Source: Conchiformibius steedae
GTDB lineage: Bacteria; Pseudomonadota; Gammaproteobacteria; Burkholderiales; Neisseriaceae
Direction: 5' to 3'
Assembly: GCF_014054725.1 (NCBI RefSeq)
Contig: NZ_CP059563.1
Span: 957,749-1,021,748 of the forward strand
DNA length: 64,000 bases
Of the stretch, positions 15,324 to 24,264 are shown one piece after another. The translations under genes were made by a program, and so were the position numbers. Position 1 is the stretch's first letter. Every line of letters begins with the position of its first letter. The notes under the pieces were generated by a model, which was not told the DNA's origin, searched no databases, and worked only from the letters and a program-made list of their open reading frames with translations.

Positions 15324-16867
15324 AATTTCTGATTCGTGCCGATGCTTCGCTGCAAATCGGCAGCGGTCATGTGATGCGTTGCCTGACTTTGGCGCAGGCA
15401 TTGCGCGAGAGCGGACACGAGGTGTGTTTTGCCACGCGCAATCATGTGGGTAATCTGTATGATTTCATTGTTAAACAGGGTTTTTCCGCCACCTTATTGC
15501 CTGCGCCGATTGGCGAAACCGTTTCAGGCAGCCTGAAACATTCCGCTTGGTTGGGCGTATCGCAGGCGCAGGATTTTGCCGATTGTGAAGAGCTTATCCG
15601 CCATTTTGCCCCCGATTGGCTGGTGTGCGACCATTACGCGCTGGATGCCGAATGGGAAAGCCGTGCCCGTGCCGTAAGCGGTGCAAAAGTGTTGGCGATT
15701 GACGATTTGCACGACCGCGCCCACGATGCCGATATTTTACTTGACCAAAATTTAGGGCATCGCGCCGCCGATTATGCGGGCTTGTTGCCCGAATCCTGCC
15801 GTGTGTTGGCGGGAACGCGCTATGCTTTGTTGCGCCCAGAATTTGCCCGTTGGCGTGAACACAGTTTGGCACGGCGCAAAGCTTCAGGCAGCCTAAAAAC
15901 CATTCTGGTTAATTTGGGCGGGGTGGATAAAGATAACCATACTTTGCGGATTTTACAGGAATTATCGGAATGTTTGCCGCCAAAAGTGGAAGTATTGGCG
16001 GTAATGGGCGCAAGCGCACCACACCGCGACAGTGTGCGCCGTTTTGCCGAAACTGCTGCGCCTTACCCTTGTCGCGTGATGACTGCCGCTAACAATATGG
16101 CGGAACTGCTCGCGCAAAGCGATTGGGCAGTAGGCGCGGCGGGCAGCAGCGCGTGGGAACGTTGCTGTTTGGGCGTGCCGACTGCGCTGCTGGTGTTGGC
16201 GGATAATCAGCAAACCATCGCCCAAGCCTTGCGGCAGGCAGGTGCAGCCGATATTTTACCGATTGATTTGACAAAAAATCATTTGCAAAAACTGTTTGCC
16301 GATACCGCCAAACGTAGCGAACAAAGCCACGCCGCCGCTGCCTTGTGCGATGGCGCAGGTGTGGCGAGGGTGGTGCAACATTTATTGCAACCCTTGCCCG
16401 TTCACGCCGCTTTGCGCGATGTGCGTGAAGACGATGCGGCGCGTTTGTACGCATGGCGCAATCATGCTGATGTACGCCGTTTTATGTTGAATACGGACGA
16501 AATCGCATGGGAAAACCACTTGGCTTGGTTTAATAAGCAGTTAAATAATTCTGATTTTAAAATGAAAATCTTTACCTTAAACGGCGAAGCACAGGGATTC
16601 GCCAGTTTTTCCCACCGTGAACAGAAAATTTGGGAATGGGGTTTTTACCTTGCCCCCGATTGTCCGCGTGGACAGGGTAGGGAGTTTGCCGCAGCGATGT
16701 TGCACTATGCTTTTGCCGAATTGGGCGCAAGCGCGGTACGCGGGCGCGTGTTGCCGCATAATGCACCCAGTTTGGCGCTGCATCAGAAAATGGGTTTTCA
16801 CGCCTTGCCCTATTCAGATGGAGAAGCGCAACTGTTTGAATTATCGGCAAACGAATTTGTTTATTGA
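15320..16867 (+). CDS. PseG-PseH fusion: UDP-sugar hydrolase + N-acetyltransferase
   Basis: A single 515-residue frame joins two pathway enzymes that are usually separate. Residues 1 to ~355 are PseG, the hydrolase that releases the free diacetamido-trideoxy-L-altrose from UDP. Its signature FLIRADASLQIGSGHVMRCL is at 3-22 and a GT-B-like C-terminal lobe (GAAGSSAWERCCLGVPTALL) follows. Residues ~360-515 are PseH, a GNAT enzyme that acetylates the C4 amine (LRDVREDDAARLYAWRNH, then GQGREFAAAMLHYAF). No frameshift is needed to read through. An uptake-like word lies inside the PseG part (15523-15537), and a degenerate copy at ~15883-15897. The reaction order is H then G, although the domain order is G then H. 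Confidence 0.9.
   Translation: MKFLIRADASLQIGSGHVMRCLTLAQALRESGHEVCFATRNHVGNLYDFIVKQGFSATLLPAPIGETVSGSLKHSAWLGVSQAQDFADCEELIRHFAPDWLVCDHYALDAEWESRARAVSGAKVLAIDDLHDRAHDADILLDQNLGHRAADYAGLLPESCRVLAGTRYALLRPEFARWREHSLARRKASGSLKTILVNLGGVDKDNHTLRILQELSECLPPKVEVLAVMGASAPHRDSVRRFAETAAPYPCRVMTAANNMAELLAQSDWAVGAAGSSAWERCCLGVPTALLVLADNQQTIAQALRQAGAADILPIDLTKNHLQKLFADTAKRSEQSHAAAALCDGAGVARVVQHLLQPLPVHAALRDVREDDAARLYAWRNHADVRRFMLNTDEIAWENHLAWFNKQLNNSDFKMKIFTLNGEAQGFASFSHREQKIWEWGFYLAPDCPRGQGREFAAAMLHYAFAELGASAVRGRVLPHNAPSLALHQKMGFHALPYSDGEAQLFELSANEFVY
15523..15537. repeat. Uptake-like palindromic word inside pseG domain
   Basis: TTCAGGCAGCCTGAA is present within coding sequence and is read in frame as part of a variable loop of the PseG domain. 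Confidence 0.6.
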
Positions 16868-16970
16868 AATATTTTTTTCATCAAGTTTCCTTTTTGGTTT
16901 GAAACCATGCTGTTTACAGCGGTAAAATAAGTGTTTGTTCAGGTGGGGCATCATCTCGTCCGAATCAGGA

Positions 16971-17011
16971 CAACACATAGGGCTGTGCTTTATGTGCAGC
17001 CCTGTGTGTTG
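16971..17011. repeat. Long hairpin upstream of pseI
   Basis: CAACACATAGGGCTG pairs with CAGCCCTGTGTGTTG (one mismatch) around an 11-nt loop. There is no T run on the plus strand, so it is not a classical terminator. It lies in the 179-bp gap between the PseG-PseH gene and pseI and could be a processing or attenuation structure, or a remnant of a small repeat. Confidence 0.55.
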
Positions 17012-17020
17012 AAATATATA

Positions 17021-17032
17021 ATGCCGTCTGAA
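17021..17032 (+). repeat. Classical neisserial 12-mer DNA uptake sequence
   Basis: ATGCCGTCTGAA is the full 12-mer uptake word of Neisseria sensu stricto. Most words in this window are of the AGGCTGCCTGAA type, so this is an exception, 15 bp before pseI. Confidence 0.7.
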
Positions 17033-17046
17033 TTTAGGATATTTTC

Positions 17047-18096
17047 ATGACTTTTGCTATTAACGGTCGCGCTATCGGTAGCGGCCATGCCCCTTATATC
17101 ATTGCCGAAATGTCGGCGAACCACAACGGCAGCCTGCAAACCGCTTTCCGCCTAATTGACGAAGCCAAATGTGCAGGCGCAGATGCTGTTAAAATTCAAA
17201 GCTATACTGCTGACACCATCACGCTCAACAGTAACGCCCCCGATTTTCAAATCCGTGGCGGGTTGTGGGACGGGCGCACCCTTTATGATTTATACCAGCA
17301 AGCCCATTTGCCGTGGGATTGGCACGCGCCCTTGTTTGATTATGCGCGTGAAGCAGGGATTACCCTGTTTAGTTCGCCGTTTGATTTTACCGCCGTGGAT
17401 ATGTTGGAAAAATTAAACGCACCCGCGTATAAAATCGCCTCGTTTGAAGCCGTGGATTTGCCCCTTATCCGCTATGTCGCGCAAACGGGCAAACCGATGA
17501 TTATTTCCACAGGCATGGCGGATGCAGAAGAAATCGCCGAAGCGGTGGACACCGCCCGCAGCAACGGTTGCCAAGATTTGGTGTTGCTGCATTGTGTGAG
17601 CGGTTATCCTGCGCCTGCTGCCGATTATAATCTGCGTACTTTGCCCGATATGGCGCAGCGTTTTGGTGTGCCTGTGGGCTTGTCTGACCACACTTTAGAC
17701 AACACCACCGCCGTGGCAGCGGTGGCATTGGGCGCGTGTGTGATTGAAAAGCACTTTACGTTAGACCGTAATGGCGGCGGACCTGATGACAGCTTCTCTT
17801 TAGAACCTGTTGATTTGCAGGCACTTTGCCGCGACAGTAAAACCGCATGGTCGGCACTCGGTCAGGTGGAATATGCCTTGAAATCCAGCGAACAGGGCAA
17901 TGCCCAATTCCGCCGTTCCCTGTATTTTGTCAAAGATTTACGCGCAGGCGATGTGGTGGATGCCAGCTGTATTCGCAGTGTACGCCCTGGTTATGGTTTG
18001 CCGCCCAAATATTTTGACGAAATTATTGGCAAAACCGTGAATACCAATATTGCAGCCAATACGCCCGTGCGTTGGGAAGTGTTTCAGGCAGCTTAA
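17047..18096 (+). CDS. pseI: Pseudaminic acid synthase PseI
   Basis: A 349-residue enzyme that condenses the free 6-deoxy-AltdiNAc with phosphoenolpyruvate to give pseudaminic acid. The NeuB-type TIM barrel covers residues ~15-265 (IIAEMSANHNGSLQTAF, then AVKIQSYTADTITLNS and VGLSDHTLDN). The C-terminal SAF/antifreeze-like domain covers ~285-347 (RSLYFVKDLRAGDVV). An AGGA site precedes the ATG. A longer gap (179 bp with hairpin and uptake word) separates it from pseG-pseH, and a possible TATAAT at 17017 could give it a promoter of its own. Confidence 0.93.
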   Translation: MTFAINGRAIGSGHAPYIIAEMSANHNGSLQTAFRLIDEAKCAGADAVKIQSYTADTITLNSNAPDFQIRGGLWDGRTLYDLYQQAHLPWDWHAPLFDYAREAGITLFSSPFDFTAVDMLEKLNAPAYKIASFEAVDLPLIRYVAQTGKPMIISTGMADAEEIAEAVDTARSNGCQDLVLLHCVSGYPAPAADYNLRTLPDMAQRFGVPVGLSDHTLDNTTAVAAVALGACVIEKHFTLDRNGGGPDDSFSLEPVDLQALCRDSKTAWSALGQVEYALKSSEQGNAQFRRSLYFVKDLRAGDVVDASCIRSVRPGYGLPPKYFDEIIGKTVNTNIAANTPVRWEVFQAA

Positions 18097-18099
18097 TTT

Positions 18100-19293
18100 A
18101 TGAAAATTTTAAAAGACAGCGCCATTTACCTGTTTGGCGAAATGTTTGCTAAAGCCTTGCCCTTCCTGTTGCTGCCATATTTAACACGGAAACTGGGCGC
18201 GGCGGGTTTTGGCGAACTGTCTTACTATCAAACGTTTTCTGCATTATTGGTCATTTTGTTTGGGTTAAGCCAAGACGGTGCAGTGGCGCGTTACTATTAT
18301 GTTTATGGCAAACGCAATCTGCATAATGTGGTGTATGCAGGTTATGCTTATACTTTTACGGTGGCAGCGATTGCTTTGGCGGTGGCTTGGGCAGCAGGTT
18401 CGCTGATTATGGCGGCGGTAGTGGCTTCAGCAGCCGTGCAATGTATCTTAAATGTGCAACTTACCCTGCGTCAATGTCGCAAACAGGCTGTGGCTTATAC
18501 TGTCTTGCAAATTGCTTCAGGATTACTATGTAGCTTATTAACCATATTATTATTAGAATGGACAGATGGCGAACCCGTATTTAAACGCTTTGCCGCCTTA
18601 TTATTAGGCAATACAGCCGTTTCGGCAATCGCAGCATGGTGGTTTTTTAGACAACAGAACAACCCTATCCGTTGGAGTTGGTACCGTATTAAGCATTCAC
18701 TAATGTATGTGGCGGCGTTTGGTTTGCCCTTATTTTTACATCATGGCGCAGGTTTTGTGAAAGGGCAGTTGGATAGAATGGTCTTGTATCCGCTTTATCC
18801 TGCTGAGCAACTTGGTGTTTATGCTGCAGGTTTTCAAGTGGCAATGGTATTGGGTATTTTATTGATGGCAGTGAATAAAGCGACTGTACCTTATTACTAT
18901 CAAGCCATGAAAAGTGGACGTTTAAATGCAGAAAAAGTACGACGTTTGGCTTGGTTCAGTCTGCCTGTCATGGCAATCCCTGCTTTATTGGCGTTGTTGA
19001 TTCCAGAAGCATGGTTTTTATGGTTATTGGGTGAGCAGTATGGCGGCGTAAAATGGTATATTTGCTTATTTTTAATTGGCTGCGGTTTATCTGCGCCCTA
19101 TTATTTATTGGTTAATTACCTATTTTACCGTGCTTGGAACAGCAGAATTTCTGCATTGTCGCTATTATCTGCCGCGATTTATTTAGGCGTATTGGCAGCT
19201 ACCGCACCTTTAGGACCTCAATGGACACCTTTTGCTATGATTGCCGGTGCTGCGGTGATTTTGCCCTTATTGTACCGACAAGTTAAAGATTAG
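18100..19293 (+). CDS. Polysaccharide/oligosaccharide flippase (MOP superfamily)
   Basis: A 397-residue integral membrane protein with about 12 hydrophobic helices. The N-terminus KDSAIYLFGEMFAKALPFLLLPYLTRKLGAAGFGELSYYQT is typical of RfbX/Wzx-type flippases that move undecaprenyl-linked sugars across the inner membrane. It starts 3 nt after pseI and is followed 1 nt later by the GT52 gene, so it probably exports the glycan that carries pseudaminic acid. A second, unrelated-looking flippase lies at 25.5 kb. Confidence 0.85.
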   Translation: MKILKDSAIYLFGEMFAKALPFLLLPYLTRKLGAAGFGELSYYQTFSALLVILFGLSQDGAVARYYYVYGKRNLHNVVYAGYAYTFTVAAIALAVAWAAGSLIMAAVVASAAVQCILNVQLTLRQCRKQAVAYTVLQIASGLLCSLLTILLLEWTDGEPVFKRFAALLLGNTAVSAIAAWWFFRQQNNPIRWSWYRIKHSLMYVAAFGLPLFLHHGAGFVKGQLDRMVLYPLYPAEQLGVYAAGFQVAMVLGILLMAVNKATVPYYYQAMKSGRLNAEKVRRLAWFSLPVMAIPALLALLIPEAWFLWLLGEQYGGVKWYICLFLIGCGLSAPYYLLVNYLFYRAWNSRISALSLLSAAIYLGVLAATAPLGPQWTPFAMIAGAAVILPLLYRQVKD

Positions 19294-19294
19294 T

Positions 19295-20233
19295 ATGAAA
19301 AAAAACCTGATTATTTGCCATACGCCTTTGCAGGTACTGATTGCCAAGCGCATTATCGCAGAGCAAGCGCAAAGCACATTTCATGTGATTATGTTTTCTT
19401 ATGAAAACAATGCCAAGTTCCGCCATTATTTCCAACAGCTTGACAATATTTGCGAACAATTACAATTTATATGGCTGTGTCCACAGCAGTCTGTATCCTA
19501 TTTTTTGGCATTAAAAAAATTAGTGAATAGTTTACAAATATCTTATGATACTGTTTACTGTGCCAGTATCAACAGTCTGATTGTGCATTATTTATTAAGC
19601 CATTGCCCATTTCAACATTTGGAAACTTTTGATGATGGCACGGGCAATATCCTGCCTGACAGTATTTTTTATCATCCACCAGTTTTGTCTTTAAAACAAA
19701 AACTGCTGAGAAAATGCTTGGGCGTGTCGTGGGACAGCCGCAAAATAATTGCCAACAGCCGTTTGCATTACACTTTATATCCACAATTTGATAATATTGT
19801 GCAACTGACACGCGCTATATCCTTAATTACGCCTGATAGGGTGGAACATAATCAGTTATCTGCGCCAAATACTGAAAAAATTCTGCTAGGGCAGCCTATT
19901 TTGTCTGATGCAGCCGAGAATGCCCGTTTATTTGAACAAATTGCCACAAAATTTGGTATTCGCCGTTATTTTCCTCATCCGCGCGAACAGCAATTACCTG
20001 ATTTGGATATTATTCATAGTGAACAGATTTTTGAAGATTGGCTCATACAGAACATTAGTAAATATACCACTTTTGAACTATATCATCTGTTTAGCACCGC
20101 AGGTTTAAATACGGCACACCTGCCAAATATACGCAGCTTGGCAGTGGATGTTGGCAACTTGAATCCGCGTCCCGTACCTGAAGCCACTCGCACTTTATTT
20201 GCCCGCATGGGTATTGAAACCATTGATTTATGA
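19295..20233 (+). CDS. GT52-family sialyltransferase-like enzyme (predicted pseudaminyltransferase)
   Basis: A 312-residue protein with the hallmarks of the GT52 family of meningococcal LOS sialyltransferase Lst. These are an N-terminal IICHTPLQVLIAKRI, TFDDGTGN at residues 111-118, and FPHPRE with H228 near residue 226. D205 is about 23 residues before H228, a spacing close to the Asp/His catalytic pair I recall for Lst (D258/H280). GT52 enzymes use CMP-nonulosonates. Because the operon makes CMP-pseudaminic acid and no CMP-Neu5Ac pathway is visible here, pseudaminic acid is the likely donor (inference). An A8 run follows the start codon. Its stop overlaps the next start (ATGA). Confidence 0.8.
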   Translation: MKKNLIICHTPLQVLIAKRIIAEQAQSTFHVIMFSYENNAKFRHYFQQLDNICEQLQFIWLCPQQSVSYFLALKKLVNSLQISYDTVYCASINSLIVHYLLSHCPFQHLETFDDGTGNILPDSIFYHPPVLSLKQKLLRKCLGVSWDSRKIIANSRLHYTLYPQFDNIVQLTRAISLITPDRVEHNQLSAPNTEKILLGQPILSDAAENARLFEQIATKFGIRRYFPHPREQQLPDLDIIHSEQIFEDWLIQNISKYTTFELYHLFSTAGLNTAHLPNIRSLAVDVGNLNPRPVPEATRTLFARMGIETIDL

Positions 20234-21051
20234 GCCAGACTGCTTTTTTGATTTTATGCCACCGTCCGCCGCAGCATTTGGCAGTGTGGGCGCAACGCGA
20301 ACCGCAGGCGCGTTTTTATGTGCATTATGATGCTAAATCGGATATTACTGATTTATATTTTTTACGGAAATTTGCTAATGTGCATATACTGAATAACCGT
20401 GTGGCTGTAAATTGGGCGGGTTTTAGCATGATTTTAGCAACTTTAAACTTGCTTCAAGCAGCTTTGGCAGAACCTGCCAACCGCTATTTCCATCTGTTAA
20501 GCGGAGAATGTTTGCCTTTGCAAAATATTGATATTTTAGAGCAACAATGGCAAGATTTGCCTTCAGGCAGTCTATTAATGACCAGCCGTACCAGCCGCCG
20601 TTTACGCCACCGTGTGCGCTTTAATGCGCCCCATGCTGATACGGTGTGGCAACGTAAATTAGCAGGTAAAATTTTAACTAAGTGCTTGAAAGCGATGGAT
20701 TGTTTGCTACCCAGTCAAATGATTTGCCATGTGGGTAGTCAATGGTTTTCTGCCGACCGTGAAGCGGCTGAGTTGCTATTTCAAGAAGCCTTAAGCGAGC
20801 CAAGTGCCTTTTTTGAAAAAAAACTTTGTCCAGATGAACATTTTTTTCAATATATTTTACAGCAAATGCTGCCTGAAAAACGTCTAAATCATATTAATGA
20901 TAATCGCAGATTGATTACCATATATGGCAGTGCCAATCATCCAGATTATCTAAATATTGAACAACTGCGGCAGGCGAAGCAAGATGGCTATTGGTTTGCG
21001 CGTAAAGTAGATACAGAAACTGCATTGTCATTTCTGAATGAGCAAGGGTAA
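20230..21051 (+). CDS. GT14-family (core-2/I-branching type) glycosyltransferase
   Basis: A 273-residue protein resembling bacterial beta-1,6-N-acetylglucosaminyltransferase-like GT14 enzymes. Features are the N-terminal TAFLILCHRPPQHLAVW, VHYDAKSD (~31-38), NWAGFSMILATLNLLQAAL, FHLLSGECLPLQ (~90-101) and a C-terminal CPDEHFFQYIL. In the family the acidic residue near the DE pair acts in catalysis. No membrane segment is evident, so it acts at the cytoplasmic face. It overlaps the previous gene by 4 nt and is followed by a GT2 gene. The transferred sugar cannot be deduced. Confidence 0.8.
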   Translation: MSQTAFLILCHRPPQHLAVWAQREPQARFYVHYDAKSDITDLYFLRKFANVHILNNRVAVNWAGFSMILATLNLLQAALAEPANRYFHLLSGECLPLQNIDILEQQWQDLPSGSLLMTSRTSRRLRHRVRFNAPHADTVWQRKLAGKILTKCLKAMDCLLPSQMICHVGSQWFSADREAAELLFQEALSEPSAFFEKKLCPDEHFFQYILQQMLPEKRLNHINDNRRLITIYGSANHPDYLNIEQLRQAKQDGYWFARKVDTETALSFLNEQG

Positions 21052-21052
21052 G

Positions 21053-21862
21053 ATGATGCGATTTTCTGTATTAATGTCCTTGTATTCGCGTGAAAATCCT
21101 GAATATTTGCGCCAATGTTTGCAAAGCTTGGTAGTACAAACCCGTCCTGCTGACCAAATTGTTTTGGTTTACGATGGCGATGTTGGTGAAGCATTGGAAG
21201 CTGTGGTTGCTGAATTTACTCAACTACCACTACATATTGTGCGGTTGCCTGAAAATGTTGGTTTAGGGCATGCATTAAATGCAGGTTTGGCGCAGTGTGA
21301 TTACGATTGGGTTTTCCGCATGGATAGCGATGATGTTTGTGTGCCAGAACGTTTTGCTAAACAGTGTGCATTTATCCAGAAAAATCCAGAGATTAAATTA
21401 TTTGGCGGACAAATTGCTGAATATGATACTGAATTAAAACAGCAGACAGGTTTGCGCCAAGTTCCCCTTAATGATGCCGATATCCGTCAATTTGCGCAAA
21501 AACGTAATCCGTTTAATCATATGACAGTTGCTTACCGCAAAAGTACTGTGGAAGCAGTTGGTGCATATCAACATCATTTATATATGGAAGATTATAATTT
21601 ATGGTTGCGTATATTGGCTAATGGTGTGCAAACAGCCAACTTACCTAGATTTTTAGTTAAAGCGCGTACAGGTAACAATATGCTAGCACGGCGGCGAGGG
21701 ATAGATTATATCCGCAGCGAATGGCAGCTATTTCAACTTAAACGCCGTTTGTATTTACAAAAGCCTCTACCTGCTGGTTATTTATTTATAATTCGTAGTC
21801 TGACACGCCTATTGCCCGTGTCTTGGTTACAGCATATTTATCAAAGCCTTCGTTCAAAATGA
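21053..21862 (+). CDS. GT2-family glycosyltransferase
   Basis: A 269-residue inverting GT-A enzyme. The N-terminus MMRFSVLMSLYSRENPEYL and the DxD-like motif RMDSDDVCVPERF (~88-100), with LYMEDYNLWLRIL further on, are typical. The start at 21053 is preferred because AAGG lies ~7 nt upstream and it falls just after the previous stop; the open frame extends to 21038, overlapping the GT14 gene. The stop overlaps the next start (ATGA). Donor and acceptor unknown. Confidence 0.85.
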   Translation: MMRFSVLMSLYSRENPEYLRQCLQSLVVQTRPADQIVLVYDGDVGEALEAVVAEFTQLPLHIVRLPENVGLGHALNAGLAQCDYDWVFRMDSDDVCVPERFAKQCAFIQKNPEIKLFGGQIAEYDTELKQQTGLRQVPLNDADIRQFAQKRNPFNHMTVAYRKSTVEAVGAYQHHLYMEDYNLWLRILANGVQTANLPRFLVKARTGNNMLARRRGIDYIRSEWQLFQLKRRLYLQKPLPAGYLFIIRSLTRLLPVSWLQHIYQSLRSK

Positions 21863-23085
21863 AAAATACACCTACCCCATTGTATCGATTTCTAACTGGT
21901 GTTATCTTAACCATCATTACTGCTGCTTTATATTTATGGCGTAAAGATATTGCCCCTTTAGATGTTAAAGTAATCAATAGTGTGATTTTGGTTACAATCG
22001 CCCATACTTTGGCTGCCGTATCTGTAGATAAACTCTTATCTTTCCCCGGTAAGCAAAGCTGGTTACAGATATTGCCCGCAGTTGGAGTAGCGTATAGTTG
22101 TGTATTTGGTGTGTTTGCAGTATTTTTTGTAACCTTTTCTAATAGTTTTGTATTGGTTAATGGGATTATTACTGCCATCTTTTTTTGTATGGATTTTTGG
22201 TGGCGTAGCCGCCAACCTGCACCAATTGCTTATATTCCTTTAGGTGATGCTGTTGATGCATACCAGTTACCTCATGTTCAATGGCTGCGTTTAGAGTCGC
22301 CGATATTGCCAGAACAGCCAATTCAAGCAGTGGTGGCTGATTTACATAGCCAAGATTTAAATCAAGATTGGCAAAAATTTTTAGCACAAACCACATTGAG
22401 CAATATCCCCGTTTATCATATTCGCCAAGTTGAAGAATCTTTGACTGGGCGAGTGAAAATTACCCATATGTATGAAAACAATTTGGGCTCTTTGCTGCCA
22501 TCACCAGCTTATATGGCTGTAAAACAAATTTTGGACATTGTTCTCATTGTTATCAGTCTGCCTATTACTTTGCCTTTAATGCTGCTAACAGCTTTAGCTA
22601 TTAAAATTGAAAGTCCAAAAGATTCAGTTATCTTTACACAAAAGCGGATTGGACAATATGGAAAAGAGTTTACCATTTATAAATTCCGCAGTATGATTAG
22701 GGAGTCTGAAAAGGATGGAGCGCAATTTGCCCAACCTAATGATGTACGTATTACATCAATTGGATACTTTCTACGGAAAACCCGTTTAGATGAATTACCA
22801 CAATTTTGGAATATTTTAAAAGGTGAGATGAGTTTAGTAGGTCCTCGCCCAGAACAAAAAGTTTTTGTTGAACAATTTGAGAAAATTATTCCTTTCTATC
22901 AATATCGTCATGTGGCTAAGCCAGGATTAACGGGGTGGGCACAAGTTATGCAGGGGTATGCTTCGAATATTGATGAGACACGTGCAAAATTATCATATGA
23001 TTTGTTCTATATTAAAAATTTTTCCTTTGCAATTGATATCTTATCAATGGTAAAAACTATTCAGATACTCGTGAGAATTTCCTAA
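21859..23085 (+). CDS. Undecaprenyl-phosphate sugar phosphotransferase (WbaP/WcaJ type)
   Basis: A 408-residue initiating transferase that moves a sugar-1-phosphate from a nucleotide sugar to undecaprenyl phosphate. N-terminal membrane helices (four, within ~1-110) are followed by a linker, a re-entrant helix (~220-245) and the catalytic bacterial sugar transferase domain (KFRSMIRESEKDG, TRLDELPQFWNILKGEMSLVGPRPEQ, KPGLTGWAQV). It starts inside the previous stop (ATGA). This gene marks the switch to markedly AT-rich sequence. With the pgl-type transferase at 36.5 kb it gives the region two initiating enzymes. Confidence 0.88.
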   Translation: MKNTPTPLYRFLTGVILTIITAALYLWRKDIAPLDVKVINSVILVTIAHTLAAVSVDKLLSFPGKQSWLQILPAVGVAYSCVFGVFAVFFVTFSNSFVLVNGIITAIFFCMDFWWRSRQPAPIAYIPLGDAVDAYQLPHVQWLRLESPILPEQPIQAVVADLHSQDLNQDWQKFLAQTTLSNIPVYHIRQVEESLTGRVKITHMYENNLGSLLPSPAYMAVKQILDIVLIVISLPITLPLMLLTALAIKIESPKDSVIFTQKRIGQYGKEFTIYKFRSMIRESEKDGAQFAQPNDVRITSIGYFLRKTRLDELPQFWNILKGEMSLVGPRPEQKVFVEQFEKIIPFYQYRHVAKPGLTGWAQVMQGYASNIDETRAKLSYDLFYIKNFSFAIDILSMVKTIQILVRIS

Positions 23086-23113
23086 TTCTAAGATTCTAAA
23101 TTGGTAGAGAATA

Positions 23114-24241
23114 ATGAAAAAAATTCTAGTTATTTTTGGTACTCGTCCTGAAGCTATTAAAATGGCTCCATTGGTTTTAAAGCTAAAAGAAAATAGTGAT
23201 TTTGCAGTTAAGGTTTGTGTAACTGCACAACATCGGCAAATGCTAGATCAGGTTTTGGACTTATTTGAAATAAAGCCTGATTTTGATTTGAATTTAATGA
23301 AAGTGAATCAAAGTCTGTCAGGTATTACAGGAGCAATTTTATTAGGCTTGGAAAAAGTTTTTATAGAATGGAAGCCTGATTTGGTGTTAGTGCATGGTGA
23401 TACTGCGACAACATTTGCGGCATCTTTAGCTGCGTATTATCATCAAATTAAAATTGGTCATGTAGAAGCTGGTTTAAGAACAGGTAATTTATATTCGCCA
23501 TGGCCAGAAGAAGGTAATCGAAAGCTTACTGGGGCGTTGGCAAATTATCATTTTGCACCTACAAAATCTTCATATAATAATTTAGTGAATGAAAATATTG
23601 TCGAAGCTAATATTAATATTACAGGAAATACAGTTATTGATGCTTTGTTATTTATTAAAAATAAAATTGAGAAAAACACAAATATTCAACAGCATTTAAA
23701 TCAAAAATTTCAATTCTTGGAAAAGAATAAAAAAATAATATTAATCACAGGACATCGAAGAGAAAACTTTGGACAAGGTTTTTTAAATATTTGTACTGCG
23801 CTCGCTCAGATTGCAAAAAGTAGAGAGGATATACAAATAGTTTATCCCGTTCATTTAAATCCGAATGTACAAAAACCTGTACATGATTTATTAAGTAATT
23901 TAAGTAATGTTATTTTAATTGAGCCCCAAGACTATCTGTCTTTCGTGTATTTAATGGATAAGAGTTATTTGATTCTAACAGACTCTGGTGGTATTCAAGA
24001 AGAAGCTCCTTCATTGGGTAAACCAGTTTTAGTAATGCGTAATACAACCGAAAGACCTGAAGCAGTAGAAGCAGGGACGGTAAAGTTAATAGGAACAGAT
24101 GCAACTGTAATTGAAAAAAATATTTTAGAATTACTAGATAATGATGTTCTTTATCACAAGATGAGTTGTGCACATAATCCCTATGGTGATGGTAGTGCAT
24201 CTGAAAAAATAATTTCTTTTTTAAAAGAAAATTTGGTTTAA
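23114..24241 (+). CDS. wecB: UDP-N-acetylglucosamine 2-epimerase (non-hydrolysing) WecB
   Basis: This 375-residue cytoplasmic enzyme converts UDP-GlcNAc to UDP-ManNAc. Signatures are [14 protein letters not shown] (7-20), [38 protein letters not shown] and [21 protein letters not shown]. It is directly followed by the matching dehydrogenase WecC, so together they make UDP-ManNAcA for the polymer encoded here. Codon and base use are strongly AT-rich compared with the pse operon. Confidence 0.93.
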   Translation: MKKILVIFGTRPEAIKMAPLVLKLKENSDFAVKVCVTAQHRQMLDQVLDLFEIKPDFDLNLMKVNQSLSGITGAILLGLEKVFIEWKPDLVLVHGDTATTFAASLAAYYHQIKIGHVEAGLRTGNLYSPWPEEGNRKLTGALANYHFAPTKSSYNNLVNENIVEANINITGNTVIDALLFIKNKIEKNTNIQQHLNQKFQFLEKNKKIILITGHRRENFGQGFLNICTALAQIAKSREDIQIVYPVHLNPNVQKPVHDLLSNLSNVILIEPQDYLSFVYLMDKSYLILTDSGGIQEEAPSLGKPVLVMRNTTERPEAVEAGTVKLIGTDATVIEKNILELLDNDVLYHKMSCAHNPYGDGSASEKIISFLKENLV

Positions 24242-24264
24242 GTCAAGAAAGTATTTAGGATTTT

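Noticed and set aside
19298..19305. A8 run right after the start codon of the GT52 gene as a phase-variation tract
   Set aside because: Eight A in a Lys-Lys-Asn start is common and short; similar runs occur at 20816 (A8) and 33650 (T8). Not enough to call a contingency locus, unlike the TTTA repeat.
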